From Amanita rubescens (Eukaryota; Basidiomycota; Agaricomycetes; Agaricales; Amanitaceae): a stretch of DNA of 64,000 nucleotides. The translations under genes were made by a program, and so were the position numbers. Positions 12,098-24,381 of this stretch are shown one piece after another (the stretch's first letter is position 1; each line of letters starts with the position of its first letter). The stretch is taken from positions 558,001-622,000 of the forward strand of contig WION01000008.1 in NCBI GenBank assembly GCA_015039365.1. Reading direction: 5' to 3'. The notes under the pieces were generated by a model. The model saw only the letters and a program-made list of their open reading frames with translations. It did no database searches and was not told the origin of the DNA.

Positions 12098-13469
12098 GAT
12101 AATGACTCCGGCAAAAAGCTAAGGAAGGTGATCGCTCGTTTGTCCGTATTTGGTACCGTCAGCCGACTGGTTGACGTACTGCTCAGAGACTTATGCTCAA
12201 AATCCGTCCATATCGTCATGCTTTTGACCTTGCTAACCTCCATTTGCACTATCGGCTAGGCCTATTTATCACTCTTCTTTGGCTCCATCACGATTATTTC
12301 ACTTTTCAGTCTGTATGAAGCTCATGCTTGAATTTTACTATTTTCAACAGCAACTTCTGGAGCATCGTTGACATCACTGACAAGCGTTCGCAGCTCGTCT
12401 AAGGTCCCCGATGAGCTTGTCGACTGAGCCGCCGACAATTGGCACAACGTGGCCAGCTTAATTTTAGACCCGAACATCCTGACAGATCTGTGATCGCCTG
12501 CTGCAGTGAGCGTTTAGCTGTCCGGCTTTGGTGAACTCAATTTCAATTTGTAATTACGGGTTTACATCAGGTCGGCCCCTAAAATCTTTACGGTGGGTGC
12601 GAACATCGTGGGCACGTCGGAATTATCAGCGTCAAGAAGGAATTTTTCCGTGGATGGCCCTTCTGACGTTCGATGCCAGCAAATATCGTAGCTCAAAACA
12701 CCAAATAGAGCCCTTGAAAATCGGACTTTTTTGTGCCAACGTAACTTTGAGGTCCGTAGCGTTCAACAGCATCGTGACAACCAGATCACGGTGGAAACCT
12801 GAAGAGAGGACAGCGTTTCACTTAACTGGTTTCCAACGTAGCATCGTTGTCTCTATGGATAGGGTTCATTGTGGGATCTCAGAATTTGGCTCAATCGCAT
12901 TGGGACGCGTTTCAACGTGTTATTCCATACACGGATACCTCCATTTGCTAAATATTACTGACCTCTCTGACAAGTGGCATATATAAATTGACCTAACCTT
13001 TTTAGGTCTAAGCTGTTTCTTTCAGCCGTCATGATTCAGAGTCTTGTGAAGGTACGCTATCACCAGTTTTAATTGTCACGTCTCGGATTACGGCCTCCCA
13101 GGAGGGCTCCTAAGCACGGTATCTGGAAATTTACCAACCCGATCTAGCGCCGACAGCAGGAGCTCGGTCACTCCTTCGAGAGACTGATGTAACAAAATTT
13201 AGCCAGTTCTCATGCCTTACTCTCACTTTCATTTGCAGTGTCTCCGTAGGTTCCAATTACTTGGTCGACTGCGGCCGTGAATAGCGGCTTCATCGCCCAG
13301 ACAAGGATCTTGACCCATCCCTTCATCAAATCTAGTACCTACCTATTTTCTGAATTTGCTCCATGTTATTTCGGTTCACCCAGTATTAAAAGGCGCTCGT
13401 GTACTCGTCAATCCACCCTAATCTACTGTCACCGTCCCCTCCGCTAAGACGATTCTGCTGGACATTACC
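12098..13469. other. Unresolved stretch; possible intron-rich gene on the minus strand
   Basis: No family was recognised. On the minus strand several peptides look coding but lie in different frames: PLFTAAVDQVIGTYGDTANES and SLEGVTELLLSALDRVGE near 13.15-13.3 kb, AVERYGPQSYVGTKK and EKFLLDADNSDVPTMFAP near 12.6-12.8 kb, and RTAKRSLQQAITDLSG with FDKLIGDLRRAANACQ near 12.4-12.5 kb. Some can be linked by plausible GT-AG introns. The 153-residue plus-strand frame at 12528-12986 looks like an antisense shadow. The stretch may be a fast-evolving gene or a decaying one. Confidence 0.35.
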
Positions 13470-14326
13470 ATGCACCAACATCATCGAAACTATCCTTACG
13501 ATAATTCTGGTACTACTTATGGGCCACAGCTACCTTTACCACAGACAAGCTCGTACAGCATGCCTAGTCACCCAAATATGTACGAGGATCAGCCCAGTGC
13601 GAGACCGTATGGTTACCCGATTCATCCTGGGATGAACGCAACAGATGGTATGGCTACTTTCTACATGGCAAGATTGTCAATCTCATTCACTTGCATCAGC
13701 GGAGCAGAATAATCAATGCTACCCCGGCGGCCCACCTTCTTTGCCACACGACGGTCGATATCAGATGGAACATACCAATAATACACGATATTACACTTCC
13801 CCAGTATTACCCACATCGTCTTCTTTACATCACGGAGCGCAATCGTACCACCACAACCATTCGGTGCCACGCAATCAGCAACAGCATATCAGTTCCCACT
13901 TCATACCCACCCCTTCTGAACTCACGCAGCTCTCGCGACACCACTTGGGAGGCCCCCAGGGGCCGGGTCATCAACCAGAGCTAACCAGCCACGAGTACAA
14001 CATGTCGCGCGGATCGTTACAGCAGCCACCGCGCTTATCGACGCCAACAAGACCTCGCACAGGGTCGGGCGGTTCGCCAACGACAACTACCGGCGAGCGA
14101 TTCGCTTGTGAAAAGTGCGGAAAGACATTTTCCAGATCACACGATAGGAAAAGGCATCATGAGACGCAGCATCTACCAACACCGGTGATACACCGCTGTC
14201 GCTATTGCGAAAAGGAATTTAGCAGGCAGGTTGCGCTTACAACTTTTTAGATTCAAAGTGCTGAGGACCAATAGGGCTGATTCGTTGAAAAGGCACGTCG
14301 ATAATGGGTGCGATGAGATGCCATGA
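13470..14326 (+). CDS. C2H2 zinc-finger transcription factor
   Basis: Short fungal zinc-finger protein. The N-terminal two thirds are low-complexity, rich in His, Pro, Ser, Tyr and Gln (MHQHHRNYPYDNSGTTYG...). Near the C-terminus lie two fingers: FACEKCGKTFSRSHDRKRHH, a classical C2H2 finger, and HRCRYCEKEFSRADSLKRHV followed by DNGC, a C2HC variant that ends the protein. The first intron follows GMNATDG. The second, between FSR and ADSLKRH, is a GC-AG intron. The protein ends EMP at 14326. Probable DNA-binding regulator; targets unknown. Faces the unresolved 12.1-13.4 kb stretch. Confidence 0.8.
14226..14274 (+). other. GC-AG intron inside the second zinc finger
   Basis: Reading through gives a stop after SRQVALTTF. 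Removing 49 nt from GCAGGT to AATAG restores the finger text FSRADSLKRHVDNGC in frame. A GT donor 3-4 bases further on leads to a stop. Confidence 0.75.
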
Positions 14327-15040
14327 TAATTTCTTGACGGAGAAATAATTGTGGGTCGCTCCCGCGGCTGTTTTCTGGCGTGTAGCTAAACGGTACCTGT
14401 CTAGTGTTTTTTTTGTGACATTCCTCGCAAGTATCGTAATCGGATGTTTTTTTTTGGACATCCCTTTCATATGTAATCTCGGTGTAATTCATCATATATT
14501 TTGTAGGCAATCTAGGTTGAACTAAATCTTGGTCTCACGCATGTTTCAGCTTTACCATCAAAAATGATGTCCGAATTAAGTCCATCTCTGCAGCCATAGG
14601 AGTGGAAGGGCTATGTCGACTTTTACTTGAGGCTCAGCCAGGCAAATCATTTCTGAAAATCAGCTCGATACGGCAAGATTTTCCCCGAAGTGTCTTGAAG
14701 GCCATTGTTGAAATCAGCTCCGGCATGGGGCGCTGAGCAACGATACCATAATAAATGAGTTATCGAAGAAAAGCTATTAAGCTATCGGCAGTTGGTCCGA
14801 ACAAAACAGGGAAGGCTTTCATATCTTGCCCTTCTTAAGTAAAGATTGTTCGGTCGCGCTGATTGAATAATGTGGGTAAAAGCTAGTGTACAATTACTTA
14901 ATTCTCTACTGTCACCCATGCGGGGAACAAACAAGAGGGCCGATCGCATGCTACTAACGTCAGGCACGGAACGGGGAACTAGTGTCTAATGGGGTAGTCA
15001 GGGTCGATTACACCGTATGACCAGTGAAGTGATGTACGAT
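14327..15040. other. Intergenic stretch between converging genes
   Basis: Holds the 3' ends of the zinc-finger gene and CWC24. T-rich tracts occur near 14.4 and 14.45 kb. No gene was seen. Confidence 0.5.
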
Positions 15041-16130
15041 CTAATCGCCTGAGCCATCTGAATTGTCCGAATCGTGATTTGTATTGGCTTCCAGCCCTTC
15101 GATCTCGACTTGGGGACTTTTGTCGTCGTCCGAAGCGTCCTTTCCCTCCAACTTCTGCCTTTTCTTGTTTATTTTATCAAGAATCTTGTCAGCACGGTTA
15201 AAGATGCCACCTGTCGGGGCACCACATGCAAGGCATTTTGGAGTCCTAGCAAATCGCTTGATGGCGCAGGCTGAGCAATAATAATGACCACAACGAGTTA
15301 CAACAGGTTCCGTGTAATGCTTCCGGCATATGAGACAAGCGAAAGGAACGTCTTCGTCGGAATCATCGGAATCTGACACGTCTTCCACCTGCTTTTTTGG
15401 ATTTTCTGCTAGTTTATCCAGCTGCCAGCCGGCGAGATCTAGATAGAAGGAGGATAAGTGAGACGCTAAGAGAAGAGCCAAAGTTGAACTTACATGTTCC
15501 ACGATCATGCAAGAACTTGCAAGTATCGCCGAATCCACAAAAGCCCGTCTCTGTCACGCGGTGTCAGTGGGACGTTTAATCTGGCAGATATTAAAAAGGC
15601 ACACCTTTATAGTCTTTGCAGACGTCAGGTTGATAGTCGATGATAGTCACGGTGCGAATAGTGTTTGTTGATCGCTGCGGTCCCACCCTCATGGACTTTG
15701 GAATTTCAGTGCTTTTCTTTATGTGACTCTTGTATGCACTTTTTCCGTGATATAGCCCATCATCAGGGATATCGTCGTCGTCCTCACCTGCCAGTTCCTT
15801 ATCCTTCTTGCGTCGCTTAGCGATGAGTTCCTCAGCTTCGTCGCCGGCGAGAATCTCCAACGCAGCATTCAGGTGCGACTTTTCAGCAGACCATTTAATG
15901 TCTGGTCCGTCTCTCTGTGGAACGTCAGTATCCGCGTCGTCATAATCATCTCGCTGGGACAAGGAACGCTTCGTTCCCGCGCTTAGAAGATTCGAGAAAG
16001 ACTTTTTCGATGGCAGAACAACGTGGGAGACAGAAGATTGAGGAGCGGGAGATGAGGGCGATGACGAGCGCCTGCGTGCAGTAGATGGCCTTGATTTTCC
16101 CTTTTTGAAGAAGGTAACGTTAGACGACAT
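15041..16130 (-). CDS. CWC24: Cwc24/RNF113-type spliceosomal protein
   Basis: Component of the activated spliceosome that binds near the 5' splice site. N-terminus MSSNVTFFKKGKSRPSTARRR, an acidic middle, then the conserved RVGPQRSTNTIRTVTIIDYQ. The CCCH finger is [20 protein letters not shown] followed by LHDRGTY, assembled over an intron. The RING finger starts at FACLICRKHYTEPVVTRCGH and ends KCLACGAPTGGIF, with all zinc ligands present. An acidic tail ends SDGSGD. Two introns. Start ATG 16130 fits the conserved N-terminus. Divergent from the bZIP gene, with 146 bp between starts and a CACGTG in between. Confidence 0.93.
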
Positions 16131-16194
16131 GTTGGCGAGCGGCGAGCGGCGGAATCGTGTGATGCGGCTGTGCTGTGCGGGTTACTCAGCCATC

Positions 16195-16200
16195 CACGTG
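16195..16200. promoter_or_regulatory. CACGTG element in the CWC24/bZIP promoter
   Basis: The palindrome CACGTG, in the context CCACGTGAC, lies 77 bp upstream of the bZIP start and 65 bp upstream of the CWC24 start. In other fungi this site binds bHLH factors such as Cbf1 or Pho4. Confidence 0.4.
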
Positions 16201-16276
16201 ACTGCCGGGCCGCTCGCTTTGTCAGCGGGAGCGGCAGCGCGGTGAAGATATCGCACTTTCTCGCCATCTTGTCGTC

Positions 16277-17170
16277 ATGTCACCGGCCAATCTTCAAGGC
16301 CTCAATATCGTACTTCCTACTTCCCCAGAAGGCGATGCTCGCGACCTCATTGGCCATCCATATCCAGACCTCGCCGCCCAGCTCGACCTCTGGACAAATC
16401 TGGCATTCGACTCTGATGAAGGTCCAGCGGTAACCAAGGTGGATGAGGAGGCGCTGGTGCGCAAGTCTGCTGACGACGACGATGACACCTCCAGCATAGT
16501 AGGTTCCCACACACCAGACAACAACAGCCACGTTAATATCGTGAGTGGTAATGTACTCGGAGTGAACCGTGAATCCGACCTTCCCCGGTAGCAGCCCCCC
16601 CTTGATATCAGTAGTCTACTGGCAGGAATCGGTATCGACCCTTTTTCCGCTCCACAGCAGTCCGCTGCATTTTCCCCATCACTTGCGCAACTACTAGCGC
16701 TTCACGCCGTTCAATTCTCATCGCCAAGTGATGCAGCTCCCGCTTCAGCGCAGCCGCAAAAGACAAAACCAGTAGAAAAGTCTCCTCATGCCAGTGGTGC
16801 TGACGAAGCGTCACCCCCTGCAAAGAGACCGCGAAATCGCAGAGCATCAGAGATGTTGGCAGCCGATGGCACGGTGACGTCAGAGCAAGTCGCTTCGGTC
16901 GCAGCGGAAGATAAACGACGCCGAAACACGGCGGCGAGCGCTCGATTCAGGCTGAAGAAAAAAGAGAGAGAGGCTGCGTTAGAAGGTAAAGCGAAAGAAT
17001 TAGAGGTTAGAGTCAGTGAGTTGGAGAGAGAATGTGAGACGTTGCGACGAGAGAACGGGTGGTTGAAAGGATTGGTTATTGGTGTAACCGGTGCTGCTCA
17101 AGCCCCTGTTGTGAGTGCGCCACAGTTTGGGACTACGTCAAAGAGAATTCGAGAGGAGGTGGATGAGTAG
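16277..17170 (+). CDS. bZIP transcription factor, Cys-3/Met4-like
   Basis: Nuclear DNA-binding regulator. The N-terminal region is acidic and low-complexity (MSPANLQGLNIVLPTSPEGD). One intron of about 50 nt (GTGAGTGG to GGTAG) joins ...NNSHVNI to QPPLDISSLLAGIG. The basic region RRRNTAASARFRLKKKERE has the N-x2-AA-x-S/A-R layout of the Cys-3/MetR/Met4 group, which controls sulfur assimilation in ascomycetes. The leucine zipper follows: LEGKAKELEVRVSELERECE, LRRENGWLKGLV. Ends IREEVDE. Assignment to the sulfur regulators rests on the basic region alone. A free-methionine-sulfoxide reductase lies 4 kb downstream, which may be chance. Confidence 0.85.
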
Positions 17171-17245
17171 AATATAAGATTGTAGTAAATGCTGTGTTAT
17201 TGTATATGATATCCGTATCAAATGCCCCTGATGTACTAATTCTTC

Positions 17246-18445
17246 ATGTCTTCAGACAAATTCAATCCATTCCTCACTCCCATCCCCGATTTCCCGCCTT
17301 CCATGCCATTCCGGGACTCCGATGCCTTCGACCTCGGCCATCCTCTAAAAAGTGCCGGACTTGCTCCAGGTGACGGAGACGCCGGTATCACTCGGCCACA
17401 CCTCTCCCGTCTTACCCAGGATACTGCTTCAGAAACCTCGCTCGATGACGAAGATGGCGGAAATCATGGTGACATAGACGACCAAGAAGTCATAATCCAC
17501 AGCGTGAGTAAGACATTCTTTTTTTTTTTCCCTTTTCATTCTGTACTTCCTCAGGTCACCCCTAAAGACTCTTTGCCTGGTGTGTCACTCAGATATGGGA
17601 TTCCGTTGGCTGAATTGCGACGAGTCAACCAGCTCTGGACTTCAGACTCAATACATCTGCGCGATGTGTTGTATATACCTTTGCAGAAGGCGACCCGCGC
17701 ACATCCGTCTCAGGACGCGGCTGCCTTCTCATCCTCTGCTACAATTCAACGTATTCCCATGTCACAATTGTCGTTCTTTCCTCCCTCCAGAACGAAGGCA
17801 AGAATAACTCGGAGGCGTTCCTTAACAGAACAAATAGCCCTGGCATCCACTCCTCCTGGGAGTTTCATGCGTACTCACTCTCTGCAATCTACCCCGAACC
17901 TGCCACCATTTACAGCGCCTGCTTCCAGGCGTGATGACATTGTTGCCCGCCTTTCATTAGATGGCTCAAGGCCAAACTGCGGCGGAGGAGGTAGAGACCA
18001 AACGGAAACAGACGAAAACCACGAACTAGCCATTGTAGCGACCGCGCCGCGTAACATGATCTCCAGGTTACGCCCCTCACCTCGGGGTCATTTAAACGAG
18101 ACGACACCAACTAGAAACGGAAGTATTACTAGTAGTCACCGTTCGCAGATGGCAGGAATCAGTATACCGCATGCTGTAAAGCATGGTTTCGTCCATCATG
18201 CGCGAGCATCATCTCCACCAACATCTTACATACCTCCATCGTCCTCTCTTTCAGTTGTCAGAACAGTTCAACTGGAGCCGTCGCCTATCATGCAAATACC
18301 AAAACGGAAGGACACTACACCGGGTCCGGATCACAACCGTAAGGGGATTGAGGAGCGCAGGGATGGTTGGACCAAGATGCCGGGTCCCCTAAACAGCTTG
18401 TCTACCCGAGATACCATGGAGTTGCACGATACGAACAAAGCATGA
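17246..18445 (+). CDS. Intracellular LysM-domain protein
   Basis: Single LysM domain, no signal peptide, so not a secreted chitin-binding effector; closer to the eukaryotic LYSMD1/2 group. N-terminus MSSDKFNPFLTPIPDFPPSM, then acidic linker. The LysM reads EVIIHS|VTPKDSLPGVSLRYGIPLAE and ends LRDVLYIPLQ. A 51-nt intron at 17504-17554 sits inside the motif; since it is a multiple of three without stops, the frame is open across it. The C-terminal half is Ser/Pro/Thr/Arg-rich and disordered, with repeated SP/TP sites. Only 75 bp after the bZIP stop, same strand. Confidence 0.8.
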   Translation: MSSDKFNPFLTPIPDFPPSMPFRDSDAFDLGHPLKSAGLAPGDGDAGITRPHLSRLTQDTASETSLDDEDGGNHGDIDDQEVIIHSVSKTFFFFFPFHSVLPQVTPKDSLPGVSLRYGIPLAELRRVNQLWTSDSIHLRDVLYIPLQKATRAHPSQDAAAFSSSATIQRIPMSQLSFFPPSRTKARITRRRSLTEQIALASTPPGSFMRTHSLQSTPNLPPFTAPASRRDDIVARLSLDGSRPNCGGGGRDQTETDENHELAIVATAPRNMISRLRPSPRGHLNETTPTRNGSITSSHRSQMAGISIPHAVKHGFVHHARASSPPTSYIPPSSSLSVVRTVQLEPSPIMQIPKRKDTTPGPDHNRKGIEERRDGWTKMPGPLNSLSTRDTMELHDTNKA

Positions 18446-20227
18446 TTCGGCTGAATCATCTGCTACAAATAAATTATCTCAAGGTAAATTTGGCACTTTA
18501 CGCCAAACGTCAGGCCGATGTGTTTCGTTCATCAGATGATGTGAATGCCTTTTCTGGACATAAAACCGTTGACATTAAATATTTGTTGAGGTGCGCAATC
18601 ATGACTACGAAACACCTCGCTCATCCTGGCATAACAGTTTGCTTATTCACGGTCTGCCGATATGGCATACGGTTCACGCCACATATCGGAACCAAAAACA
18701 ATACCTGTTCCTGGTCTAGTCCGATCCCAAGCTCCGTGTGCACGAGCGGTTCAGCTTGATCATGCGGACGAAATACAGAAGAAATTAACATTCCGATGAC
18801 CATAATGCCGCTCCATACGATACGCGCATCTCGCTCATTATGTATACCCTATCTACAACATCCAGGCTGAATCATCTAGCACAATAATATTAATATACCA
18901 CAAGTTTTCATTCACGAGAAGTACACATATCGGACCGCAGAACATACCTCGTCAGAGCGAGCTCGCGCGCGATTGTCCGGCTGACTTATTTGTGGGACGG
19001 GAGCCCTTAATGGCGAGTTTTCGATCAGAAATTACTGAACATGGTTTGGAGTCCGGTGGCTAGCCCAACGCCCACTTCCTCCGTTCACAGCGCAATGAAT
19101 TGTCTAATGACCAATTTCACTTCAAAGGAAAGCACAAACTCGGATCACCAGCTCGCTTGGCACCAACTTGTGATGGATATCCCTTCGACCAGTTTAATGC
19201 CTTACCTCAAACACCCGAAAACGGATAACGTAGACAGTTCCGGACCGTATTCCTGGTGGGATGGGTCCAAATCTGTCTCTTCCGAGTTTTGCGATGTGAT
19301 AAACACATGCTTCTAGGTATGTCGTTGATTCATCCTCGAAATATCGGATATGGACCTCAATTCATGCATTTCTTTGTGTCAGTGTCATTTTGACTCCGCA
19401 AGGGCTACGACAGCACCCCAGAATGATCTTACTTCCTGCCAAATGTTGAGAGCGATGATCTTATGCGTTCCACTCGGACCGCAAGAGAAGTTACTCATTT
19501 ATTTCCGTCTTGATGTGTTTCACGTCTTTTTACACGGTGCGTATCCGGCGATATAGTCTATCGAATAGTAGTTTGACATGAACGCGCTCGTCAGCGTTTT
19601 GAACGATAGCCTTTCTATCTCCTTGTACTCTGAGACCCTACGGGACCCCTGAGCTGGATGATAGAAATTAAAATAGAGCCCGGTTTCATCTCAAGAAGGT
19701 ACCACTAGCTACAACCGACATCATGGCATCGTCAATGAATTGTAATACAAATGTCGGGGTACCTTCCATGATCGGCAGCGGGTCAGTTACCCGTCATCAA
19801 GAAGCAACGTGCTTAGATCTATAACGACACGGTATGAATGAATGTGAGACCGAATGAACCTGACCCAGGGAACTACTTCGGCAGATTGTTCCAAGTTTAA
19901 CCTCCAGTCATATCCAATGCATAGTAGTATAATGCCGTCGCCAAGTTCAAAACGTGCCTGAACGTTGAATACCTAACAAGGAGTTTTTTCCATGGAATTG
20001 AAACAGTGTCATCCTTCTTTTCGTGCCAAGATAAAGCGGCGCACTCTCAGTATGAGAAAAACCAGTATCTCGTCGATGATCCGTATCTAGACACCAAAAC
20101 AATATTCGTGCGAGAACTGATGCATACATATACAATCGTACAGTCCAGATCTGAATGTCCCGCTGAGTGCGGTTCTTTGATAATCGTGATGTCAATGATT
20201 ATCATTTCCGATGAAAGGGGGATTTCC
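18446..20227. other. Gene-poor 1.8-kb stretch
   Basis: No supported gene. The plus frame 19041-19316 (91 codons) and neighbours match nothing I recognise. A 13-bp direct repeat GGCTGAATCATCT occurs near 18453 and 18866. A decayed gene or a fast-evolving small gene is possible. Confidence 0.45.
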
Positions 20228-21044
20228 TTAAAAGCCTTTGTTGTAACCACCCTCCTCGTAAAATGCTTCCATTTGTTTTACGATAGCACTTAATGCGGCG
20301 AGCCACTTATTTAAGGCTTCGTTCAACCTCTCAACTGATGCAGGTGCACCGCCGTCAGGATCGGCTGCGACCTTGGCGTAGAAATCTTTACGATAAGGGC
20401 AAGCCTTCATGGCAACCTTAATATGGGCAATGATCAGAAACCCACTTCTCAAGCGACTTGTGATACGTACTGAGAAGACGCCTTTGATTACAAAATTATG
20501 GTGTTTCTTAAGGGACCCCTCGTAACCCTTCGTGAAAGATGCCGAAAGCTCTTCCTTCTCATCCGCTTGTGAAAATTGAAGCGCCATGCAGGTAAAGGAA
20601 AGCCCGCGCAGTAGCCACATTAACCCTTCCGTAGCAGTCCTTTTCTTTTCCCCCTTTTCATTCTCGACAAGCGACTGGAGAGTTCCAGACAAAGTAGGGG
20701 CTGCATCATAGCGTGCCTTGACTTTCTGGAAGACAATGATGGTCCCTGCGTTGATTAAATATCAAATACTCACTGCAATATTTCCGTTCAAATCAGCTTG
20801 AACTATGGAAAACGCGGTGGATCCTAGGAGATCTACGATAGCAGACCATGAGAAGAAAATAGATTGTGACGAGTCGAGCCGACGAACCGAACAGACCAAC
20901 GAGTCCGTTGGATGCCTCCAGAAATGCAAGGGTATCGATGGAGGTATCGGTAACTGGGACATCCGCAAATGACTAGAATCGATGAATATAAGTAAAGAAA
21001 GTAAGGGCATTAGGTACCTTGACTGTATCCAGGTATGGAGCCAT
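20228..21044 (-). CDS. Glycolipid transfer protein (GLTP domain)
   Basis: Soluble all-helical protein that carries glycolipids between membranes. Spliced N-terminus MAPYLDTVKSFADVPVTD, then TLAFLEASNGLVGLFDLLG, where the Asp in the following DLNGN motif (VQADLNGNIAVKARYD) is the headgroup-binding region. Then TLQSLVENEKGEKKRTATEG, LMWLLRGLSFTCMALQ, and GYEGSLKKHHNFVIKGVFS. A 54-nt in-frame intron follows GVFS, so the open frame runs on; after it comes VAMKACPYRKDFYAKVA. The conserved Trp and His of the binding centre are visible. Ends EEGGYNKGF. Four introns. Divergent from the reductase gene, 113 bp apart. Confidence 0.9.
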
Positions 21045-21157
21045 TTGCGATGGGTATGAGATGCGATGATTCAAGAGGCTAGATAATAACAATAACAATG
21101 AGAACAAATTTTTATAAAATCATTAAATTAAATTGATCATTGATCCCATTGCACGCT

Positions 21158-21920
21158 ATGCCCCATGCAGACGCCTCGCTCGTGCCATCAAGGTAAATTC
21201 CTCCAATAATTTCCCTGCGATAACGCTCATATTTCTCTAAGCATTCAATCTAAATCTGATTTTTGGCAGCATGTATATTCTCAATTGGAGGCACTGCTCG
21301 CCGGCCAACGTCATTGGGTAAGCCTAGCAAACGTCTCTTTTGATCCCTGTTAACAGTGTCAAGGTCTCAAATTTGTCCAATGCTTCATCTTTAATATATA
21401 ATTCATTGCTGGCTTTCCCCTCCCATTTTGGTGATGATAAATCAAAAGCCGTCAACTGGTGTGGTAAGTGATCTACAGCCGATACTTGCGCATGTCTCGA
21501 TAAACCGGTCGAGGTTTCTATATCCATTCTCGATATTTTCCCGCTCCTCGCTTAAACAAAAGCACTGAGGATGACAAGGAGTCTGTACAGGAGAGACTAC
21601 TCCTAGCGCCATTCTGTGGCAAGCCTGCTTGCCAATACATCAATGTGGAGACAGATAAAGCTCGAGGTGTATGTGCCGATGCTTTTCTGCGAGGACAAAC
21701 TGTGGTCGTGCCGAGCGTCGATACCTACCCTGGGCATATCGCCTGCGATGGAGAAACAAAAAGTGAAATAGTTTCTCCTTTATTATTGGAAAAGGATGGC
21801 AAGGTCCATGTTCTAGGAGTGCTGGATCTCGACTGTTTATCAGTGAATGGTTTTGATGATGATGATAAAGTAGGTCTAGAAAGAATAGCATCTCTCGTAG
21901 TGAGGACGTGCAACTGGTAA
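21158..21920 (+). CDS. Free methionine-(R)-sulfoxide reductase (GAF domain)
   Basis: Reduces free Met-R-sulfoxide with thioredoxin; the family is the bacterial YebR/fungal fRMsr group. Spliced text: MPHADASLVPS, HVYSQLEALLAGQRHWVSN, SLIYNSLLAFPSHFGD, VNWCGFYIHSRYFPAPRLN, then LLLAPFCGKPACQYINVE, KARGVCADAFLRGQ and PGHIACDGETKSEIVSPL. The three cysteines KPAC, GVCA and HIACD are those used in catalysis, so the enzyme should be active. Ends LVVRTCNW. Three introns; the third donor follows NWCG. Protects against oxidative damage to methionine pools. Confidence 0.9.
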
Positions 21921-22509
21921 TGACAGCGCCCTTCTGCCATCCTTAAATTCACTGTGATTGATTCTACCGATACATTATCAATAGACTGCTCCACCAAGTC
22001 ACATATAGCCTTATCTATAGAAAAACAATTTCCAAACGACTCATGCCACCTCGGGAAGAGAATAGGATCTGAGGTAGGCATCAGGCTCTTGGTGCGGATT
22101 GAAGAAGGAAGATATGACGTCCGTTGATTGCCCTAAATGTTTCCTGACTTGACCAGATGCCCGCTGACTTTACAAAGACCAAAATAAGCGACATGTGGTG
22201 ACGCACTAAGCATCAAAAGGCATCTCCGGCATCTGGTGGGCAACTCAATCTTCTACCAGTGGTAGTACAATTACGTCGTTGGCGGAACATGCCGACTCGG
22301 AACCTGAACAGGTTCGATGAGTGAGTTGTAAGGTTTTAAGTTGTAAAGTTATTAGAGTTGTGAGCTGGCGCGGGGATATCGCGCCGAGGTGTCGGGTTAC
22401 AGAGTCATACGACCGTCCCACCAGCAGCTCTTTATCTTTGTTAGACTGTTAGTCAACATGTGAGTAATCATGTGCCCGTATCAAATGGGCCTTTTCACGC
22501 TCTCTGAAC
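21921..22509. other. Upstream region of WOPR gene 1
   Basis: No gene seen in these 590 bp. A purine/pyrimidine-mixed segment with several AGTTGTAA-like short repeats lies near 22.32-22.37 kb. Confidence 0.4.
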
Positions 22510-24079
22510 ATGCAAGCACCAACATGCTGCAATATACGCATCCGTTCGATACAGGATGCGCACAAAATCTTCTACGCCATACAGCGGGGTCTTCTACATA
22601 TGGTCACGAGGCGTTTGGACGCGGATGAACGATCAGCCCTTGGATCCGGCTCTGTGTACGCTTGGGAAGAACGTGGCCCTCACAGCGAAATAACGGGGCT
22701 TGGCATCGAGCGATTCACTGAAGGCAGAAGATGGAGTCCATCGCGAGTCAGAGATGTTTGTTACTCGGCTCCAGTTATACACACACGATACTGAGTTCGA
22801 ACCCAGGAATTCCTGTTTTATTACGAAAAGTTTGTACCTCTGCCAGAAACAAGGTCAGGGTGGGCCAACGCCGCAGCCATCGAGATCACTGAATGAATGA
22901 TCTAGTTCTCTCTCGGAAAAAATGTCATCCCGGGTTTGGGATCCCTTAGTCAAGCAAACTTATTCCGTCTGGGTAGAAACCGAGAGAGGGAAACGAAAAT
23001 GGCACCTAAGTAAATTATTTTCCGTATCCTGTAGACGATTTTTATGCTCATAATCTAGCTTAGCTGCGTATTTTACACAAGCAACAGTAGATAGACTTGG
23101 TACGGTCGACGACATACCAGGCGTGCGTGAACTTATTGTTCCCAATGGTATATTCAAGAGCACGCGGTCCAGCAAGAATCGAAACAAATCGGATGAACCA
23201 GGGAGACTTGTTGACAAGCCAAAACTACCGTCGGCTGCTACGCGGACTTACGCGCCATTTCCTAGTCCAGCCTTGTATCCAACATCAAATCCAAGCCAGC
23301 CTAACATAGCGCCGTCACAAGAGGCCCCCTCGTCATCCCTTCCATATACCGATCACCTTGCTTACAATCAATACTATCAAACCCAAGTTCAATCTCATCT
23401 CTCCGAATTCTTTAATCAAGCATTTCACACGTTCGGTCATGAGGGTGCCCATGTCTTGCCATCTATACCCACTTCTCAGGATCATTATCTCCAGCAGGCA
23501 ACCCCGAAGCATGAAATTTATACAAAAGCAATCGACGACTCTTCACAAGCCAGATATGTTTCGATGCCTCGTAACAACCCTCCTCCGTATACCCCTGCGC
23601 GGCATCCCATGGAACTGGAATCAACCCCTGAAAGCCCTACATATGCGCGAGGGCCGTCCATCGACTCTCCCCTTCACCCTGTAACCTGTTCCCGCGGTTA
23701 TGAACCCACTTCAGATGTACATGGTGCAATGTCAGCCAATACCGTGGATAATCAGAGTTACGTGTATGGTCTCCAAGCCATGCAAATATCCGACCCTACA
23801 ACACATCCTCTCCCATATTCACGCCTTGATGCGTATTCGGATACAGATAACCAGGAGGGGAGCCCCAATTTGCCCCCACTGCATGTAGTTGAAGGAATAC
23901 AAGCATCCGTGAATGCTATGGCCACTCCTAGCGATGCTCTTATACCTGGAGAAGGTCGTAAACCAACTGTTGGCCCTAATCGGCATCTTGTGCCTTTGCA
24001 CTCTTTGACAAGGCCTTGCCCATATCGGCGGGAGCCACTGGACGACAAGACTCTCCGTCTTCTTCGTCCTCGCGATTAG
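22510..24079 (+). CDS. WOPR-domain transcription factor 1 (Gti1/Pac2 family)
   Basis: The WOPR family (Wor1, Ryp1, Gti1, Pac2) are fungal DNA-binding master regulators of morphology and development. First WOPR half: MQAPTCCNIRIRSIQDAHKI, MVTRRLDADERSALGSG, SVYAWEERGPHSEITG and LGIERFTEGRRWSPSRVRD. After an intron comes EFLFYYEKFVPLPET. The second half is LVKQTYSVWVETERGKRKWH, and after another intron LTAYFTQATVDRLGTVDDIP. The remaining 300 residues are Pro/Ser/Tyr-rich and disordered. The C-terminus RREPLDDKTLRLLRPRD resembles that of WOPR gene 2. Three introns; two found in gene 2 within the first half are absent here. The reading frame looks intact. Confidence 0.88.
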
Positions 24080-24381
24080 GTAAAGCATCTATGTAAATCC
24101 ATTTGAAATACCTATGTTCCTTATAATTTATGTATATGTAGCCCTTTGGTCATTTCAACTCACGCATCGTTGGAAACTATGCTTAGTTGTGTAGCTATAA
24201 ATTCAAGTGCAGCTCCAAAAACTAATCATGTTGCGGGGATCGATGCAGAGTATTTACGAGGGAGGAAAATTATATTCCCGGATGATAAAAAATCTCTTCG
24301 CTACAGTGAACAGTTCTCTGGCATTGAGATGGTTGATCATTTGGGCGAGAAGGTACACAAATCAGCAAGTAGCACTCCAAT